Source: Rhodobacteraceae bacterium HLUCCA12 (GTDB lineage: Bacteria; Pseudomonadota; Alphaproteobacteria; Rhodobacterales; Rhodobacteraceae). Taken from it: a DNA stretch of 64,000 nt. A program made the translations under genes and the position numbers. The stretch lies in contig LJSV01000002.1 in NCBI GenBank assembly GCA_001314715.1, forward strand, positions 248,001 through 312,000, written 5' to 3'. The notes beneath the pieces were generated by a model. It was given only the letters and a program-made list of their open reading frames with translations, was not told the origin of the DNA and did no database searches. This document shows, piece by piece, positions 16,644 to 27,003 of the stretch (its first letter is position 1; every line of letters starts with the position of its first letter).

Positions 16644-17663
16644 TCAGACGCCCTGGTACAACCCTTCGTAGATCGGCGTCAGGGTTTCCAGATCGAACAG
16701 CGACGAGACCGACGTGCCGTTCCAGGTGTTCAGGATTGCCTGCGCAAACAGCGGCGCGGTCGGCACGATCCGGATGTTGGGCGCGGCCTTGACGGCGTCG
16801 GTCGCCTCGATCGAGTCGGTGATGACCAGGGATTTCATCACCGATTTGGTGATCCGCTCGACCGCGGGCCCAGACAAAACGCCATGGGTGATGTAGCTGT
16901 GCACCTCGGTCGCGCCGGCCTCGACCAGCACTTCGGCAGCCTTGCACAGGGTTCCGGCCGTGTCGCAGATGTCATCGACGATGATGCAGGTCTTGCCTTC
17001 GACATTGCCGATCACCGTCATCTCTGCCACTTCGCCCGGCTTCTCGCGCCGCTTGTCCACGATCGCCAGGGTGCAGCCGATCCGCTTGGCCAGTTCGCGC
17101 GCGCGGGCGACGCCGCCGACATCGGGCGAAACCACCACGACATCGTTCAGGCGTCCGCGGAAATTGTGCAGGACATCCAGCGCGAAGATCGGTGCGGCAT
17201 AGAGATTGTCCACCGGGATGTCGAAAAACCCCTGAATCTGCGTCGCATGCAGATCCAGGGTCAGCACCCGGTCGATACCGGCATGGGTGATCAGGTTCGC
17301 CACCAGCTTGGCCGAGATCGGGGTGCGCGCCTTGGTGCGGCGATCCTGCCTGGCATAGCCGAAATACGGGATCACCGCCGTGATGCGCGCTGCCGAGGAT
17401 CGTTTCAGCGCGTCGGCGATGATCAGAAGTTCCATCAGGTTGTCGTTCGCAGGGTTCGAGGTCGATTGGACGATGAACATGTCCTCGCCGCGAACGTTCT
17501 CGAACACCTCGACAAAGATTTCCTGATCGTTGAAACGCTCGACCCGGGCATCGACCAGCTTGACCGACATGCCGCGATGCAGCGACATGCGCCTGGCGAT
17601 GGATTGCGCCAGTGGTCGGTTGGCATTGCCAGAGATCAGTTTCGGTTCGGTCATGGCGGGCAT
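16644..17663 (-). CDS. prs: Ribose-phosphate pyrophosphokinase
   Basis: A 339-residue PRPP synthetase. Motifs in order: the N-terminal [13 protein letters not shown], the ATP loop FVIQ-equivalent [14 protein letters not shown], the flexible catalytic loop [20 protein letters not shown], and the PRPP-binding signature [13 protein letters not shown]. It makes phosphoribosyl pyrophosphate from ribose 5-phosphate and ATP for nucleotide, His and Trp synthesis. I chose the ATG at 17663 because GAGAA lies six bases upstream; the next ATG (17654) has no site. It is slightly longer than E. coli Prs, as usual in alphaproteobacteria. Confidence 0.95.
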   Translation of the reverse strand: MPAMTEPKLISGNANRPLAQSIARRMSLHRGMSVKLVDARVERFNDQEIFVEVFENVRGEDMFIVQSTSNPANDNLMELLIIADALKRSSAARITAVIPYFGYARQDRRTKARTPISAKLVANLITHAGIDRVLTLDLHATQIQGFFDIPVDNLYAAPIFALDVLHNFRGRLNDVVVVSPDVGGVARARELAKRIGCTLAIVDKRREKPGEVAEMTVIGNVEGKTCIIVDDICDTAGTLCKAAEVLVEAGATEVHSYITHGVLSGPAVERITKSVMKSLVITDSIEATDAVKAAPNIRIVPTAPLFAQAILNTWNGTSVSSLFDLETLTPIYEGLYQGV

Positions 17664-17703
17664 GGCGGTTCTCGCAGGCGGTTTTTCCGAGGGATTCGAG
17701 ATG

Positions 17704-17731
17704 TTGACACCGCTTATCACCCCGCTACGGT
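17704..17731 (+). promoter_or_regulatory. Possible promoter of the isomerase/hydrolase pair
   Basis: A perfect TTGACA -35 box and TACGGT as -10, 16 bp apart, 34 bases before the start at 17765. The -10 is poor, so this is a moderate call. Confidence 0.42.
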
Positions 17732-17764
17732 CTTGCAAACCCGAACGCCGCCCCGGAGCGCCGA

Positions 17765-18364
17765 ATGCAGCATATCGACTATTTCCTCACGCCGGTTTCG
17801 CCCTGGGTGCATCTTGCGGGGCAACGGCCGGCCGAACTGGCCGCGCGCCATGGGCTTGAATTGCGCTACAAGCCGGTCGATCCGGCGGCGCTGTTCGCGC
17901 GGACCGGCGGGCTGATGCTGTCGGAACGCCACGAAAGCCGGCAGGCATATCGCTTGCAGGAGTTGCGCCGCCAATCGGCCAAGCTGGGTGTTCCGCTGGT
18001 GATCAAACCCGCGCATTTTCCGACCAATGCCGCGCCTGCATCCTATGCGATCATCGCGGCGCAGGAATCGGGGCAGGCGGGTGACATCCATGCCCTGGTG
18101 CAGTCGTTGACCCGTGCCTGCTGGGAACAAGAGCGCGACATCGCCGAAGATGACGTGATCCGCGACTGTCTGGCGCGCGCAGGTTTCGACCCTGGGCTGG
18201 CCATGTCAGGGCTGCTGACCGGGGCCGAAATTTATGGCCGCAACCTTGAAGAAGCGGTGCGGCGCGGGGTCTTCGGGTTTCCGTTCTTCATGGTCGATGA
18301 AGAAAAGTTCTGGGGCCAGGATCGCATCGAGGATCTGGCGCTGTTTCTGGACGGCAAGCTTTGA
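17765..18364 (+). CDS. 2-hydroxychromene-2-carboxylate isomerase / kappa-GST family protein
   Basis: A 199-residue DsbA-fold protein. The start ([18 protein letters not shown]) is the family variant in which Ser replaces the redox cysteines, and [22 protein letters not shown] is the conserved C-terminal signature with the cis-proline. These proteins use glutathione as cofactor; the founding member isomerises an intermediate of naphthalene breakdown, but many homologues have other roles. No other naphthalene genes are here, so the substrate is open. GGAG lies eight bases before the ATG, and the stop overlaps the next gene. Confidence 0.86.
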   Translation: MQHIDYFLTPVSPWVHLAGQRPAELAARHGLELRYKPVDPAALFARTGGLMLSERHESRQAYRLQELRRQSAKLGVPLVIKPAHFPTNAAPASYAIIAAQESGQAGDIHALVQSLTRACWEQERDIAEDDVIRDCLARAGFDPGLAMSGLLTGAEIYGRNLEEAVRRGVFGFPFFMVDEEKFWGQDRIEDLALFLDGKL

Positions 18365-19170
18365 GCACGATCCACGTGACACGCATGGGGGATCCGGGGG
18401 GCGTGCCATCGGTTCTGGCTCATTGCTTTCTGGGGCATAGCGGCGGCTGGAAACGGCTGCTGGCTGCCATGCGGACGCCGCTGGATGCACGCGCCTTTGA
18501 CCTGCCGGGGCATGGCCGTTCGGACCCGTGGTCGGGGCAGGGCGATCTGCACGCGCAGGCCACCGCCGCGCTGGCGGCGCAGATTGACGGATCGGCGCTT
18601 CTGATTGGGCATTCCTTCGGCGGGACGCTGGCGCTGCGTCAGGCGCTGGAGCAGCCTGAAACCGTTCTGGGCATGGTGTTGATCGAACCCGTCCTGTTTG
18701 CCGCTGCTGCCGGCACGCCCGAATTCGCGGCCCATGCCGCGCATGAAAAACCGCTGCGCGACGCGTTTGCCCGTGGTGATCTGGACGAGGCCGCGCGGGT
18801 CTTTTTCGCACTGAACGGCGACGAGGCGGGCTGGACGGCCATGCCCGAGGCCGCGCGCAAGGTCATGGTGGCCCAGATGCCGATGCTTGACGCGACCAAC
18901 GACACATTGATGAACGACGCCGCCGGCCTTTTGGTGCCGGGCCGGCCCGAGGCTTTCGCCAAGCCGGTTCTGGTGCTGGCCGGGGCCACGTCGCCGCCGG
19001 TCTTTCCCGCCGCCGCACGTGCGATCGCCGCGCGTCTGGGAAACGCGGAATTCGCCAGCATTCCCGACGCGGGGCATATGGCGCCGCTGACCCATCCGGC
19101 GGCAACGGCGGCATTGATCGACGGATGGCTTCGGCGCACGGGGTTGAACGAAAGGCCCCGCGTCGCCTGA
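18361..19170 (+). CDS. Alpha/beta hydrolase
   Basis: A 269-residue alpha/beta-hydrolase fold enzyme. The oxyanion-hole region HCFLGHSGGWKRL, the nucleophile elbow LIGHSFGGTLAL and the late His in IPDAGHMAPLTHP give the Ser-Asp-His triad. The substrate is unknown. It starts at a TTG that overlaps the stop of the isomerase gene, so both are coupled. Its last codons and stop lie inside the terminator hairpin at 19149-19184, so the C-terminal residues NERPRVA are encoded by the left arm and loop of the hairpin. Confidence 0.85.
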   Translation: MSTIHVTRMGDPGGVPSVLAHCFLGHSGGWKRLLAAMRTPLDARAFDLPGHGRSDPWSGQGDLHAQATAALAAQIDGSALLIGHSFGGTLALRQALEQPETVLGMVLIEPVLFAAAAGTPEFAAHAAHEKPLRDAFARGDLDEAARVFFALNGDEAGWTAMPEAARKVMVAQMPMLDATNDTLMNDAAGLLVPGRPEAFAKPVLVLAGATSPPVFPAAARAIAARLGNAEFASIPDAGHMAPLTHPAATAALIDGWLRRTGLNERPRVA

Positions 19171-19184
19171 CGCGGGGCCTTTCG
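19149..19184. terminator. Bidirectional terminator hairpin
   Basis: A perfect 16-bp stem (CGAAAGGCCCCGCGTC with its complement) and a 4-base loop, ending in an A-run on one side and a T-run on the other. It separates the convergent hydrolase and DUF6280-like genes, and overlaps the hydrolase stop codon. Confidence 0.8.
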
Positions 19185-19204
19185 GATCAATGCGACAAAT
19201 GAAA

Positions 19205-19525
19205 TCAGGCGGCTTCGGCCTGGGCGGCAGCCATGCGCCGCTCGCTTTCCTCGCGCGACAGCGCGACCGAGGTGCGCACGCCGTTGGCCACGAATTCCAT
19301 CAGGCCCTGAACAACGCGCTCGTTCGGGTCGATCCCGGCGCAGGTCAATACCTCGCGCCCGTCACGCGAGCGCGCCCAGCGGGCGATCTGCTCGGGCCCA
19401 TTGCCATATTTCTTGTCATCGGCGATGGCATCGTCCAGCGCAGCCAGAACCACGGCCGCGAAAAGCTTGCGCGCCCGCTGACCCTGTTCTTGGTTGTACG
19501 CGGTGCCATCCACAAAGTCGAACAT
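19205..19525 (-). CDS. Small conserved Rhodobacterales protein (resembles DUF6280)
   Basis: A 106-residue soluble protein with many charged and Ala residues and no membrane segment. From memory it matches a family annotated as DUF6280 that is well conserved in Rhodobacteraceae, with the start FVDGTAYNQEQGQRARKLFA, a central DDKKYGNGPEQIARWA and the end VALSREESERR. The function is unknown. AAGGACGG sits before the ATG at 19525. It is convergent with the hydrolase gene and divergent from efp. Confidence 0.8.
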   Translation of the reverse strand: MFDFVDGTAYNQEQGQRARKLFAAVVLAALDDAIADDKKYGNGPEQIARWARSRDGREVLTCAGIDPNERVVQGLMEFVANGVRTSVALSREESERRMAAAQAEAA

Positions 19526-19607
19526 CTTTACCGTCCTTGTTCTTGCTCTTGCATTTTCCGGCGTCGGTCTCTGTAACGGTTTATGAACCCGATTCGCTAC
19601 CGATTTA

Positions 19608-19626
19608 GCGCATGGCTGTCATGCGC
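19608..19626. repeat. Inverted repeat upstream of efp
   Basis: GCGCATG and CATGCGC around a 5-base loop; GCATGGCGCC follows 6 bp later and shares part of it. It lies between the divergent DUF6280-like gene and efp, upstream of the candidate efp promoter. Confidence 0.35.
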
Positions 19627-19668
19627 TGGACGCATGGCGCCCCTCGCCCTTGGCCTGATCTGGTGAGC

Positions 19669-19697
19669 TTGCCAGCCCTAGACACGCAAGATATAGG
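19669..19697 (+). promoter_or_regulatory. Probable sigma-70 promoter of efp
   Basis: TTGCCA and TATAGG at the ideal 17-bp spacing. This leaves a leader of about 35 bases before the efp ATG. Confidence 0.5.
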
Positions 19698-19738
19698 AAC
19701 GAGCCAAGCGATCTCAACACATTCTCAAGAGTTTTCTC

Positions 19739-20302
19739 ATGCCCAAGATCAATGGAAACGAAATCCGCCCCGGCAATGTGCTGGAACATGACGGCGGGTT
19801 GTGGGTTGCCGTCAAGGTCAACCATGTCAAGCCCGGCAAGGGCGGGGCCTTCGCCCAGGTCGAGATGAAGAACCTGCGCAACGGTTCCAAGCTCAACGAG
19901 CGCTTCCGTTCCGAGGACAAGGTCGAGCGCGTGCGCCTGGAACAGAAGGACCAGCAATTCCTGTATGAAACCGATGGCATGCTGGTCGTCATGGACATGG
20001 AAAGCTTCGAACAGATCGAACTCTCGGCCGACCTCTTGGGCGAACGTCGGCCGTTCCTGCAAGACGGCATGACCGTGACCATCGAATACTATGGCGAAGA
20101 GGCGCTCAACATCGCACTGCCGCAAAAGGTGACCTGCAAGGTTGTCGAGACCGAGCCGGTGGTCAAGGGGCAGACCGCGGCCAACAGCTACAAGCCCGCG
20201 ATCCTTGACAACGGGGTGCGGATCACGGTGCCGCCCTTCGTCGGGCCGGATGAGGATATCATCGTCAATACCGAGACGTTCGAATATTCGGAACGCGCCT
20301 GA
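19739..20302 (+). CDS. efp: Translation elongation factor P
   Basis: A 187-residue EF-P with the three beta-barrel domains. The loop [10 protein letters not shown] near residue 34 carries the lysine that is modified in many bacteria, and the C-terminal signature [19 protein letters not shown] is intact. EF-P helps ribosomes through runs of proline. No epmA/epmB genes are nearby, so the type of modification, if any, cannot be told. The length is normal for the family. Confidence 0.96.
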   Translation: MPKINGNEIRPGNVLEHDGGLWVAVKVNHVKPGKGGAFAQVEMKNLRNGSKLNERFRSEDKVERVRLEQKDQQFLYETDGMLVVMDMESFEQIELSADLLGERRPFLQDGMTVTIEYYGEEALNIALPQKVTCKVVETEPVVKGQTAANSYKPAILDNGVRITVPPFVGPDEDIIVNTETFEYSERA

Positions 20303-20361
20303 CGCGAACCGGCCCCGGCGTGACGGGGTGATCGCCAGGGTGCCTTCGCGGGGGGGCGGCA

Positions 20362-20754
20362 ATGCAACGAATGATACTTGGCGGGGCGCTTGGACTGGGG
20401 CTTGCGGCCTGTGCCACGGTGCCGCCCGGACTGATGCCCTCGGGGTGGCAGGTGGTGTCGTTGGCCGGGCGCGATCTGGGCGCCGACGACCGGGTCACGA
20501 TCGACTTTGCCGAGGGGCGCGTTTCCGGCATCTCGGGGTGCAACCGATATACCGGCCCGGTCACCGTGAGCGAGGATGGTGCGATCGCCTTTGGCCTGCT
20601 GGCGACCACGCGCATGGCTTGTGCAGGCGACCCGCCTGAGATCGAGGATGCATTCGTCGAGGCGATCGGCACGGTCGATCGTTTCCAGGTCGTGCGGGGC
20701 GATCTGGTTCTGCTGGCGGGTGACGAGGCGGTGATCCGCGCCGAACGCGACTGA
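20362..20754 (+). CDS. META-domain lipoprotein
   Basis: A 130-residue lipoprotein: the signal ends in GLAACATVPP, and the mature part is one META (DUF306, HslJ-like) domain with the motif GISGCNRYTGPV and a second conserved Cys in TTRMACAGDPPEIEDAFVEAI. The role is unclear; HslJ in E. coli is linked to novobiocin resistance and heat shock. It follows efp by 59 bp and may be cotranscribed. Confidence 0.82.
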   Translation: MQRMILGGALGLGLAACATVPPGLMPSGWQVVSLAGRDLGADDRVTIDFAEGRVSGISGCNRYTGPVTVSEDGAIAFGLLATTRMACAGDPPEIEDAFVEAIGTVDRFQVVRGDLVLLAGDEAVIRAERD

Positions 20755-20875
20755 CGGCAGACGGGCGATCCGACAGGTCCGATTTCAGGGCACATTGACG
20801 TGAAGCCTTGTCTGGCGCCTTTGCCAGGGCGCGCCGACGCTCTAGCGTAGGTCTTTCATAGACCGGAATGCGTGC

Positions 20876-21481
20876 ATGCTCGATTCCCGAATTCGTCCGC
20901 TGATCGACCCGCCGCTCAACCGGTTGGGCCTGTGGCTTGGGCGGCAGGGCATACGGGCGAACTGGGTCACGCTGTCGGGATTGATCGTGGGCCTTGGCGC
21001 CGCTGGCGCGATCTATCTGCATTTCTGGGCGCTGGCGCTTGTGCTGGTTCTGGCATCGCGGCTGGCCGATGGTCTTGACGGTGCCGTTGCACGGGCCACG
21101 CAGCTGAACGATTTCGGCGGGTATTTCGACATTGTCGCAGATTTCGTCTTTTACAGTGCCGTCCCGCTGGCCTTCGTTCTGGGCGACCCGGCCGCGAACG
21201 GGGCTGCCGGTGCGTTCCTGCTGGCATCGTTCTATGTCAATGGCGCCAGTTTCCTGGGTTTCGCGATCCTGGCCGAAAAGGCCCGTTTGGGCAGCGACGC
21301 ACGGGGGCAAAAGTCAATCTATTTCTCGGGGGGCCTGCTGGAAGGCACGGAAACGATTATCTTTTTCGTCGCTTTGTGTCTGTTTCCCGCAGCCTTCGTG
21401 CCGCTGGCACTGGGGTTCGGGGCGCTGTCCGTGCTGACGGCAGGGGCGCGCGTCGTCCAGGCCGCGCGCCTGTTTCGATAG
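20876..21481 (+). CDS. CDP-alcohol phosphatidyltransferase family membrane protein
   Basis: A 201-residue integral membrane protein with about five hydrophobic helices. The catalytic signature is SRLADGLDGAVARATQLNDF followed by GGYFDIVAD, matching the D-x2-DG-x2-AR ... G-x3-D-x3-D pattern, with a spacer one residue shorter than usual. The family joins a CDP-activated lipid with a small alcohol. Which alcohol is used (glycerol phosphate, inositol phosphate or other) cannot be told. A possible promoter, TTGCCA-16-TAGCGT, lies at 20821-20848. Confidence 0.83.
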   Translation: MLDSRIRPLIDPPLNRLGLWLGRQGIRANWVTLSGLIVGLGAAGAIYLHFWALALVLVLASRLADGLDGAVARATQLNDFGGYFDIVADFVFYSAVPLAFVLGDPAANGAAGAFLLASFYVNGASFLGFAILAEKARLGSDARGQKSIYFSGGLLEGTETIIFFVALCLFPAAFVPLALGFGALSVLTAGARVVQAARLFR

Positions 21482-21624
21482 CGCAGCCCGATCCCGCGAG
21501 ACAGACCGGCGCGATCACGCCTACGCGATCTGGGCCACATTCGGTGCCCGTGCCTGCTGTCTCGTTTTGACCCCGCGCGGGCAAAGCCGTATAGACTGTT
21601 CAACCCATTGTCCGGAGCCTGCCC

Positions 21625-24147
21625 TTGACCCGTGCCATCCTCTCATTTTTCGGAGGCATCTTCAGCTTTCTGGTGCTGGGGCTGATCTTTGGCGCCCTGA
21701 CCGTCGGCGGGGTGATCTGGATGTATGCGCGCGATCTGCCCAGCCACGAACAGCTTGCCAACTACAGCCCGCCGACGATCAGCCGCGTCTATTCGGGTGA
21801 GGGTCGGTTGATCGACGAATTCGCGCAGGAACGGCGCCTGTTCGCCCCCATCGACGATGTGCCCGAACTGTTGCGCGCGGCGTTCATTTCGGCCGAAGAT
21901 CGCAATTTCTATGAACATCAGGGGTTTGACCCGGTCGCGATCATCGCGGCGCTGCGCGATGCCGTCGTCTCGCGCGGGCGCACCCTGCGCGGCGCATCGA
22001 CCATCACCCAGCAGGTGATGAAGAATTTCCTGCTGTCGGGCGACCGGACCGGTGAGCGCAAGATCCGCGAGATCATTCTGGCCTACCGCGTCGAGCAGAC
22101 GCTGTCCAAGGACGAGATCCTGGAACTTTATCTGAACGAGATCTATCTGGGACAGAACTCGTATGGCGTGACCGCCGCCGCGTTGAGCTATTTCAACAAG
22201 ACGCTGGACGAACTGACGGTTGCGGAAATGGCGTTCCTGGCGTCGCTGCCGCAGGCCCCCTCGCAATACCATCCGGTCCGCGCGCGCGAACGCGTGACCG
22301 AACGGCGCAACTGGGTGCTGGGCCAGATGGCAGATAACGGCTACATCAGCGCCGAAGAGGCCGAGGAGGCACAAGAAGAGCCGCTGTTGACGGTGCAGTC
22401 GGGCGATATTCCGGCCTTCCGCGAGGCGCTGCCCCCGCGCGACTATTTCACCGACGAGATCCGCCGCCAGTTGTCGTCAAGCTTTGGCGAGGCCGAGTTC
22501 TTTACCGGCGGCCTGAGTATCCGTGCCACGGTGCACCCCGATATGCAGGTCGCCGCGGCGCATGCGTTGCAGCGCGCGCTCGAACGCTATGATCGCGAGC
22601 AGGGGGAATGGCGCGGCACCGGCGAAACGATTGCCCCCGAGGAACTGGACTCCGAAGAGACTTGGCGCGCGGCGCTGTCGCAGGTGCGCGTGGCGCGTGA
22701 CATCACGCTGGACAATCCGTGGTATCCCGCCGTCGTGCTGGATGTCACGCCCGACCAGGCGCGCGTGGGCATCGAGGGGGTGGACGAGATCGGTACCATC
22801 GACCGGCCCGATATCGACTGGTTGCCAGGTTCGCTGGCCGATACCCTGTCGGTCGGCGACGTGGTGCATGTGCGCGCGGTCACATCCGACGAGGATGACA
22901 GTTTCGTGCGCTGGTCGCTGCGGCAGGTGCCCGAGGTCCAGGGCGGTTTCATGGCCATGGATGTCAACAACGGCCGCGTTATCGCCATGCAGGGCGGTTT
23001 CAGTTATCAGCATTCCGTGTTCAACCGCGCGACCCAGGCGCGGCGCCAGCCGGGCTCGGCCTTCAAGCCCTTCGTTTATGCCGCGGCGCTGGATTCCGGG
23101 TTCACGCCGGCGACCATTGTCATCGACGCGCCGATCGAACTTGAGACCGAACAGGGGATCTGGCGACCCTCGAACGCCTCGAACGAATACTATGGTCCAA
23201 CGCCTGTGCGGACCGGCATCGAATTGTCGCGCAACCTCATGACCGTGCGCCTGGCGCAGGAAGTCGGCATGGATGTCGTCGCCGGCTATGCCGAGCGGTT
23301 CGGCGTTTATGATCGCATGGAGGCGTTTCTGGCCAACAGTCTGGGGTCGCAGGAAACGACGCTGTTTCGGATGGTCGCGGCCTATGCGATGTTTGCCAAC
23401 GGCGGCGAACGGGTCGAACCGACGTTGGTCGACCGTGTGCAGGATCGATGGGGCCGCACCGTGTATCGCCACGATCAGCGCCGCTGTGTGGAATGCAGCG
23501 AGCCCAATCTGCCCGCGGGTCAGTCCCCGTGGATCGCGTCGGAACGTCAGCGGGTCATGGACCCGATTACCGCCTATCAGCTGACGTCGATGATGGAAGG
23601 CGTGGTGCAGCGTGGCACCGCCAGCAGCATCGACCTGCCGGTTCCGATCGCCGGCAAGACCGGCACAACCAATGACGCGCGCGACGTCTGGTTCGTGGGG
23701 TATTCGTCGAACGTGGTCGCCGGATGCTATATCGGCTACGATCGCCCGCAACCGCTGGGGCGTTCGGCCTCGGGCGGCGGGATGTGCGGCCCGGTGTTCC
23801 AGGAATTCATGCGCGACGCGATTGAGGAATTCGGCGGCACGCGCTTTGCCGTCCCCCCCGGCGGGCGGTTCATTCGCATCGACCGGCAATCGGGCGCGCG
23901 CCTGCCCGACGACGAAACCGGCTCGCATGTGGTGGCCGAGTATTTCCGCGACGGTGCCGAGCCGGTCTTCGGCATCGATGCGTTGATTGACGGCGGCTTC
24001 ACCATGGGCATGAACCTGCCGGTTTTCGAAAGCGTTCCCGGCGCAGGCGATGAGCGCGAGTCCGAGCAACTGATGGACGAAGACGGATCGTCCGAGGGGT
24101 CGGGCCAGGCCACCTTTGGCACCATCAGTTCGGGCGGTCTCTACTGA
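21625..24147 (+). CDS. mrcA: Penicillin-binding protein 1A (bifunctional)
   Basis: An 840-residue class A PBP. A membrane anchor (FFGGIFSFLVLGLIFGALTV) is followed by the GT51 glycosyltransferase with AEDRNFYEHQGFDP and TITQQVMKNFLL, an OB-like linker domain, and the transpeptidase with SAFK (catalytic Ser about 478) and KTG at about 678-680. It polymerises glycan strands and cross-links them in the periplasm. The start is a TTG with GGAG eight bases upstream. An acidic C-terminal tail (ERESEQLMDEDGSSEGSG) follows the transpeptidase domain. Confidence 0.95.
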   Translation: MTRAILSFFGGIFSFLVLGLIFGALTVGGVIWMYARDLPSHEQLANYSPPTISRVYSGEGRLIDEFAQERRLFAPIDDVPELLRAAFISAEDRNFYEHQGFDPVAIIAALRDAVVSRGRTLRGASTITQQVMKNFLLSGDRTGERKIREIILAYRVEQTLSKDEILELYLNEIYLGQNSYGVTAAALSYFNKTLDELTVAEMAFLASLPQAPSQYHPVRARERVTERRNWVLGQMADNGYISAEEAEEAQEEPLLTVQSGDIPAFREALPPRDYFTDEIRRQLSSSFGEAEFFTGGLSIRATVHPDMQVAAAHALQRALERYDREQGEWRGTGETIAPEELDSEETWRAALSQVRVARDITLDNPWYPAVVLDVTPDQARVGIEGVDEIGTIDRPDIDWLPGSLADTLSVGDVVHVRAVTSDEDDSFVRWSLRQVPEVQGGFMAMDVNNGRVIAMQGGFSYQHSVFNRATQARRQPGSAFKPFVYAAALDSGFTPATIVIDAPIELETEQGIWRPSNASNEYYGPTPVRTGIELSRNLMTVRLAQEVGMDVVAGYAERFGVYDRMEAFLANSLGSQETTLFRMVAAYAMFANGGERVEPTLVDRVQDRWGRTVYRHDQRRCVECSEPNLPAGQSPWIASERQRVMDPITAYQLTSMMEGVVQRGTASSIDLPVPIAGKTGTTNDARDVWFVGYSSNVVAGCYIGYDRPQPLGRSASGGGMCGPVFQEFMRDAIEEFGGTRFAVPPGGRFIRIDRQSGARLPDDETGSHVVAEYFRDGAEPVFGIDALIDGGFTMGMNLPVFESVPGAGDERESEQLMDEDGSSEGSGQATFGTISSGGLY

Positions 24148-24230
24148 CCTTTCGTCGGTAGTGCGAAAGCGATGGAGACAGCCGCGCCGCCTGTGCTACA
24201 CCCGTGCCGGATAACCGACGGGAGAGGGGC

Positions 24231-25088
24231 ATGACGCAGACGGTCGAGATATTCGAGGTCGGCCCGCGCGATGGTCTGCAAAACGAGAAACGCCTGATCC
24301 CGACCGCCGAAAAGGTGGCGCTGGTCGACCTCTTGTCGCAAGCGGGGTTCCGGCGGATCGAGGTGGCCTCGTTCGTCAGTCCGAAATGGGTGCCGCAGAT
24401 GGCCGACGGCGCCGAGGTTCTGGCCGGCATCCGGCGGCGCGCCGGGGTCCGCTATGCCGCGCTTGCCCCCAACCTGCGCGGATATGAGGGTGCGCGCGCG
24501 GCCCGCGCCGATGAGGTGGCGGTGTTCGCCTCGGCGTCCGAGGGGTTTTCCAGGGCCAATCTGAACTGTTCGGTTGACGAAAGCATTGCGCGTTTCGAAC
24601 CGATCCTTGCTGCGGCAGGGGCCGATGGCATCCCGGTGCGCGGCTATATCTCATGCGTGACCGATTGCCCGTTCGACGGCCCGACCGACCCGGCGGCGGT
24701 GGCGCGACTGGCGCGGCGTCTGCGCGCGATGGGCTGTTACGAGATCAGCCTGGGCGACACGATCGGCCACGCCACGCCCGAGTCGATCGCGGCGATGCTG
24801 AAGGCGGTGATGGACGAGGTGCCGGCCGATCGGCTTGCCGGGCACTACCATGATACCGCTGGCCGGGCCTGCGACAATATCGAGGCCTCGCTGGCGCTGG
24901 GTCTGCGGGTGTTCGACGCGGCGGTGGGCGGGCTGGGCGGTTGCCCCTATGCGCCCGGCGCCGCGGGCAACGTGGCGACCGAGGCCGCGCAGGCGCGGAT
25001 CGAAGCTCTGGGTTATGCGACGGGACTGGACCGTGCCATGATCGCCGAGGCCGGCGCGATGGCCAGAAAGATGAGGGAAACGCAATGA
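24231..25088 (+). CDS. Hydroxymethylglutaryl-CoA lyase
   Basis: A 285-residue DRE-TIM metallolyase. Substrate and metal motifs are EVGPRDGLQNEKRLIP at the start, and the family signature GLGGCPYAPGAAGNVATE, whose Cys is catalytic, near residue 240. It splits HMG-CoA into acetyl-CoA and acetoacetate, the last step of leucine breakdown. GGGAGAGGGG precedes the ATG. The stop overlaps the next start (ATGA), and that neighbour probably does the previous-but-one reaction of the same pathway; the other leucine genes must lie elsewhere. Confidence 0.93.
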   Translation: MTQTVEIFEVGPRDGLQNEKRLIPTAEKVALVDLLSQAGFRRIEVASFVSPKWVPQMADGAEVLAGIRRRAGVRYAALAPNLRGYEGARAARADEVAVFASASEGFSRANLNCSVDESIARFEPILAAAGADGIPVRGYISCVTDCPFDGPTDPAAVARLARRLRAMGCYEISLGDTIGHATPESIAAMLKAVMDEVPADRLAGHYHDTAGRACDNIEASLALGLRVFDAAVGGLGGCPYAPGAAGNVATEAAQARIEALGYATGLDRAMIAEAGAMARKMRETQ

Positions 25089-25870
25089 GTTATCAAACCA
25101 TCCGGATCGAGCGCGAGGCGCGCGGTGTCGCGCGTCTGATCCTGAACCGGCAAGACAAGCACAACGCGATGAATGCCGCCATGATCGCCGAGCTGGACGC
25201 CGCGGCGCGTGAGCTGGCAGCCGACGCGGCGGTGCGCGTGGTGGTCCTGACCGGGGCGGGCGGCAGTTTCTGCGCTGGCGGCGATCTGGGCTGGATGCAG
25301 GAACAGATGGCGGCCGACGGCCCCACCCGCGCCGCCGAGGCCGGCCGCCTTGCCGCGGCCCTGGGCGCGTTGAACGCGCTGCCCAAACCGTTGATCGGGC
25401 GCATCCAGGGGCAGGCGTTCGGCGGGGGCATGGGGCTGATGTCGGTGTGCGACGTTGCGATCGGCGTGCAAGGGGCAAAATTCGGCTTCACCGAGGCGCG
25501 TCTGGGGCTGATCCCGGCCACGATCGGCCCCTATGTCCTGGCTCGGATGGGCGAGGCGATGGCGCGGCGCGTGTTCATGTCGGCGCGGCTTTTCGACGCT
25601 GACGAGGCGGTGTCGCTGGGACTGCTGGCGCGCGCCGTCGCGCCCGACGATCTGGATGCCGCCATCGAGGCCGAGATCAAACCTTATCTGTCCTGCGCGC
25701 CGGGCGCCGTCGCCTCGGCCAAGGCGCTGGCGCTGCGGCTGGGGTCGGCGCCCACCTCCGAGGATGTCACCCATTCCATCGGAGAACTGGTCGCACGCTG
25801 GGAAAGTGACGAGGCGGCCGAGGGAATCGCGGCGTTTTTTGGCAAGCGAAAGCCGGCCTGGATCGGCTGA
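25085..25870 (+). CDS. Enoyl-CoA hydratase, probably methylglutaconyl-CoA hydratase
   Basis: A 261-residue crotonase-fold enzyme. The oxyanion-hole motif GGSFCAGGDLGWMQEQM and the second region FGGGMGLMSVCDVAI are clear; EARLGLIPATIGPYVLARMG holds the position of the second catalytic Glu. The DLGWM pattern and the coupling to HMG-CoA lyase point to methylglutaconyl-CoA hydratase (LiuC) in leucine catabolism, which is inference from context. It ends 232 bp before nuoA. Confidence 0.88.
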   Translation: MSYQTIRIEREARGVARLILNRQDKHNAMNAAMIAELDAAARELAADAAVRVVVLTGAGGSFCAGGDLGWMQEQMAADGPTRAAEAGRLAAALGALNALPKPLIGRIQGQAFGGGMGLMSVCDVAIGVQGAKFGFTEARLGLIPATIGPYVLARMGEAMARRVFMSARLFDADEAVSLGLLARAVAPDDLDAAIEAEIKPYLSCAPGAVASAKALALRLGSAPTSEDVTHSIGELVARWESDEAAEGIAAFFGKRKPAWIG

Positions 25871-26014
25871 ACGAAGCTGCGCCGAATCGCGGGGCCGGGC
25901 TTGGTCAAGGGCCTGAGGGCGGGCGCTGCGCGGGGCAGCTTGCGGCGACGCATAGCGGCGTTTCAGGGGCCTGGAAACCCGGCTCGATCGCGCTCCTGGC
26001 GCGCCCGGCTTTGG

Positions 26015-26043
26015 TTGACCCTGCACACAAGCGGGAGTAAACG
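26015..26043 (+). promoter_or_regulatory. Possible promoter of the nuo operon
   Basis: TTGACC and TAAACG, 17 bp apart, in the 232-bp gap before nuoA. It is the best candidate in that gap and would give a leader of about 55 bases. The rest of the gap shows no gene. Confidence 0.42.
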
Positions 26044-26102
26044 GGGCACGAGCCGATCTTCTGCAAGCGGCTCATCCGACGAGCGCGCCAAAGGAGCCAG
26101 CG

Positions 26103-26992
<890 letters not shown>

Positions 26993-27003
26993 AAGGTCTG
27001 CGC

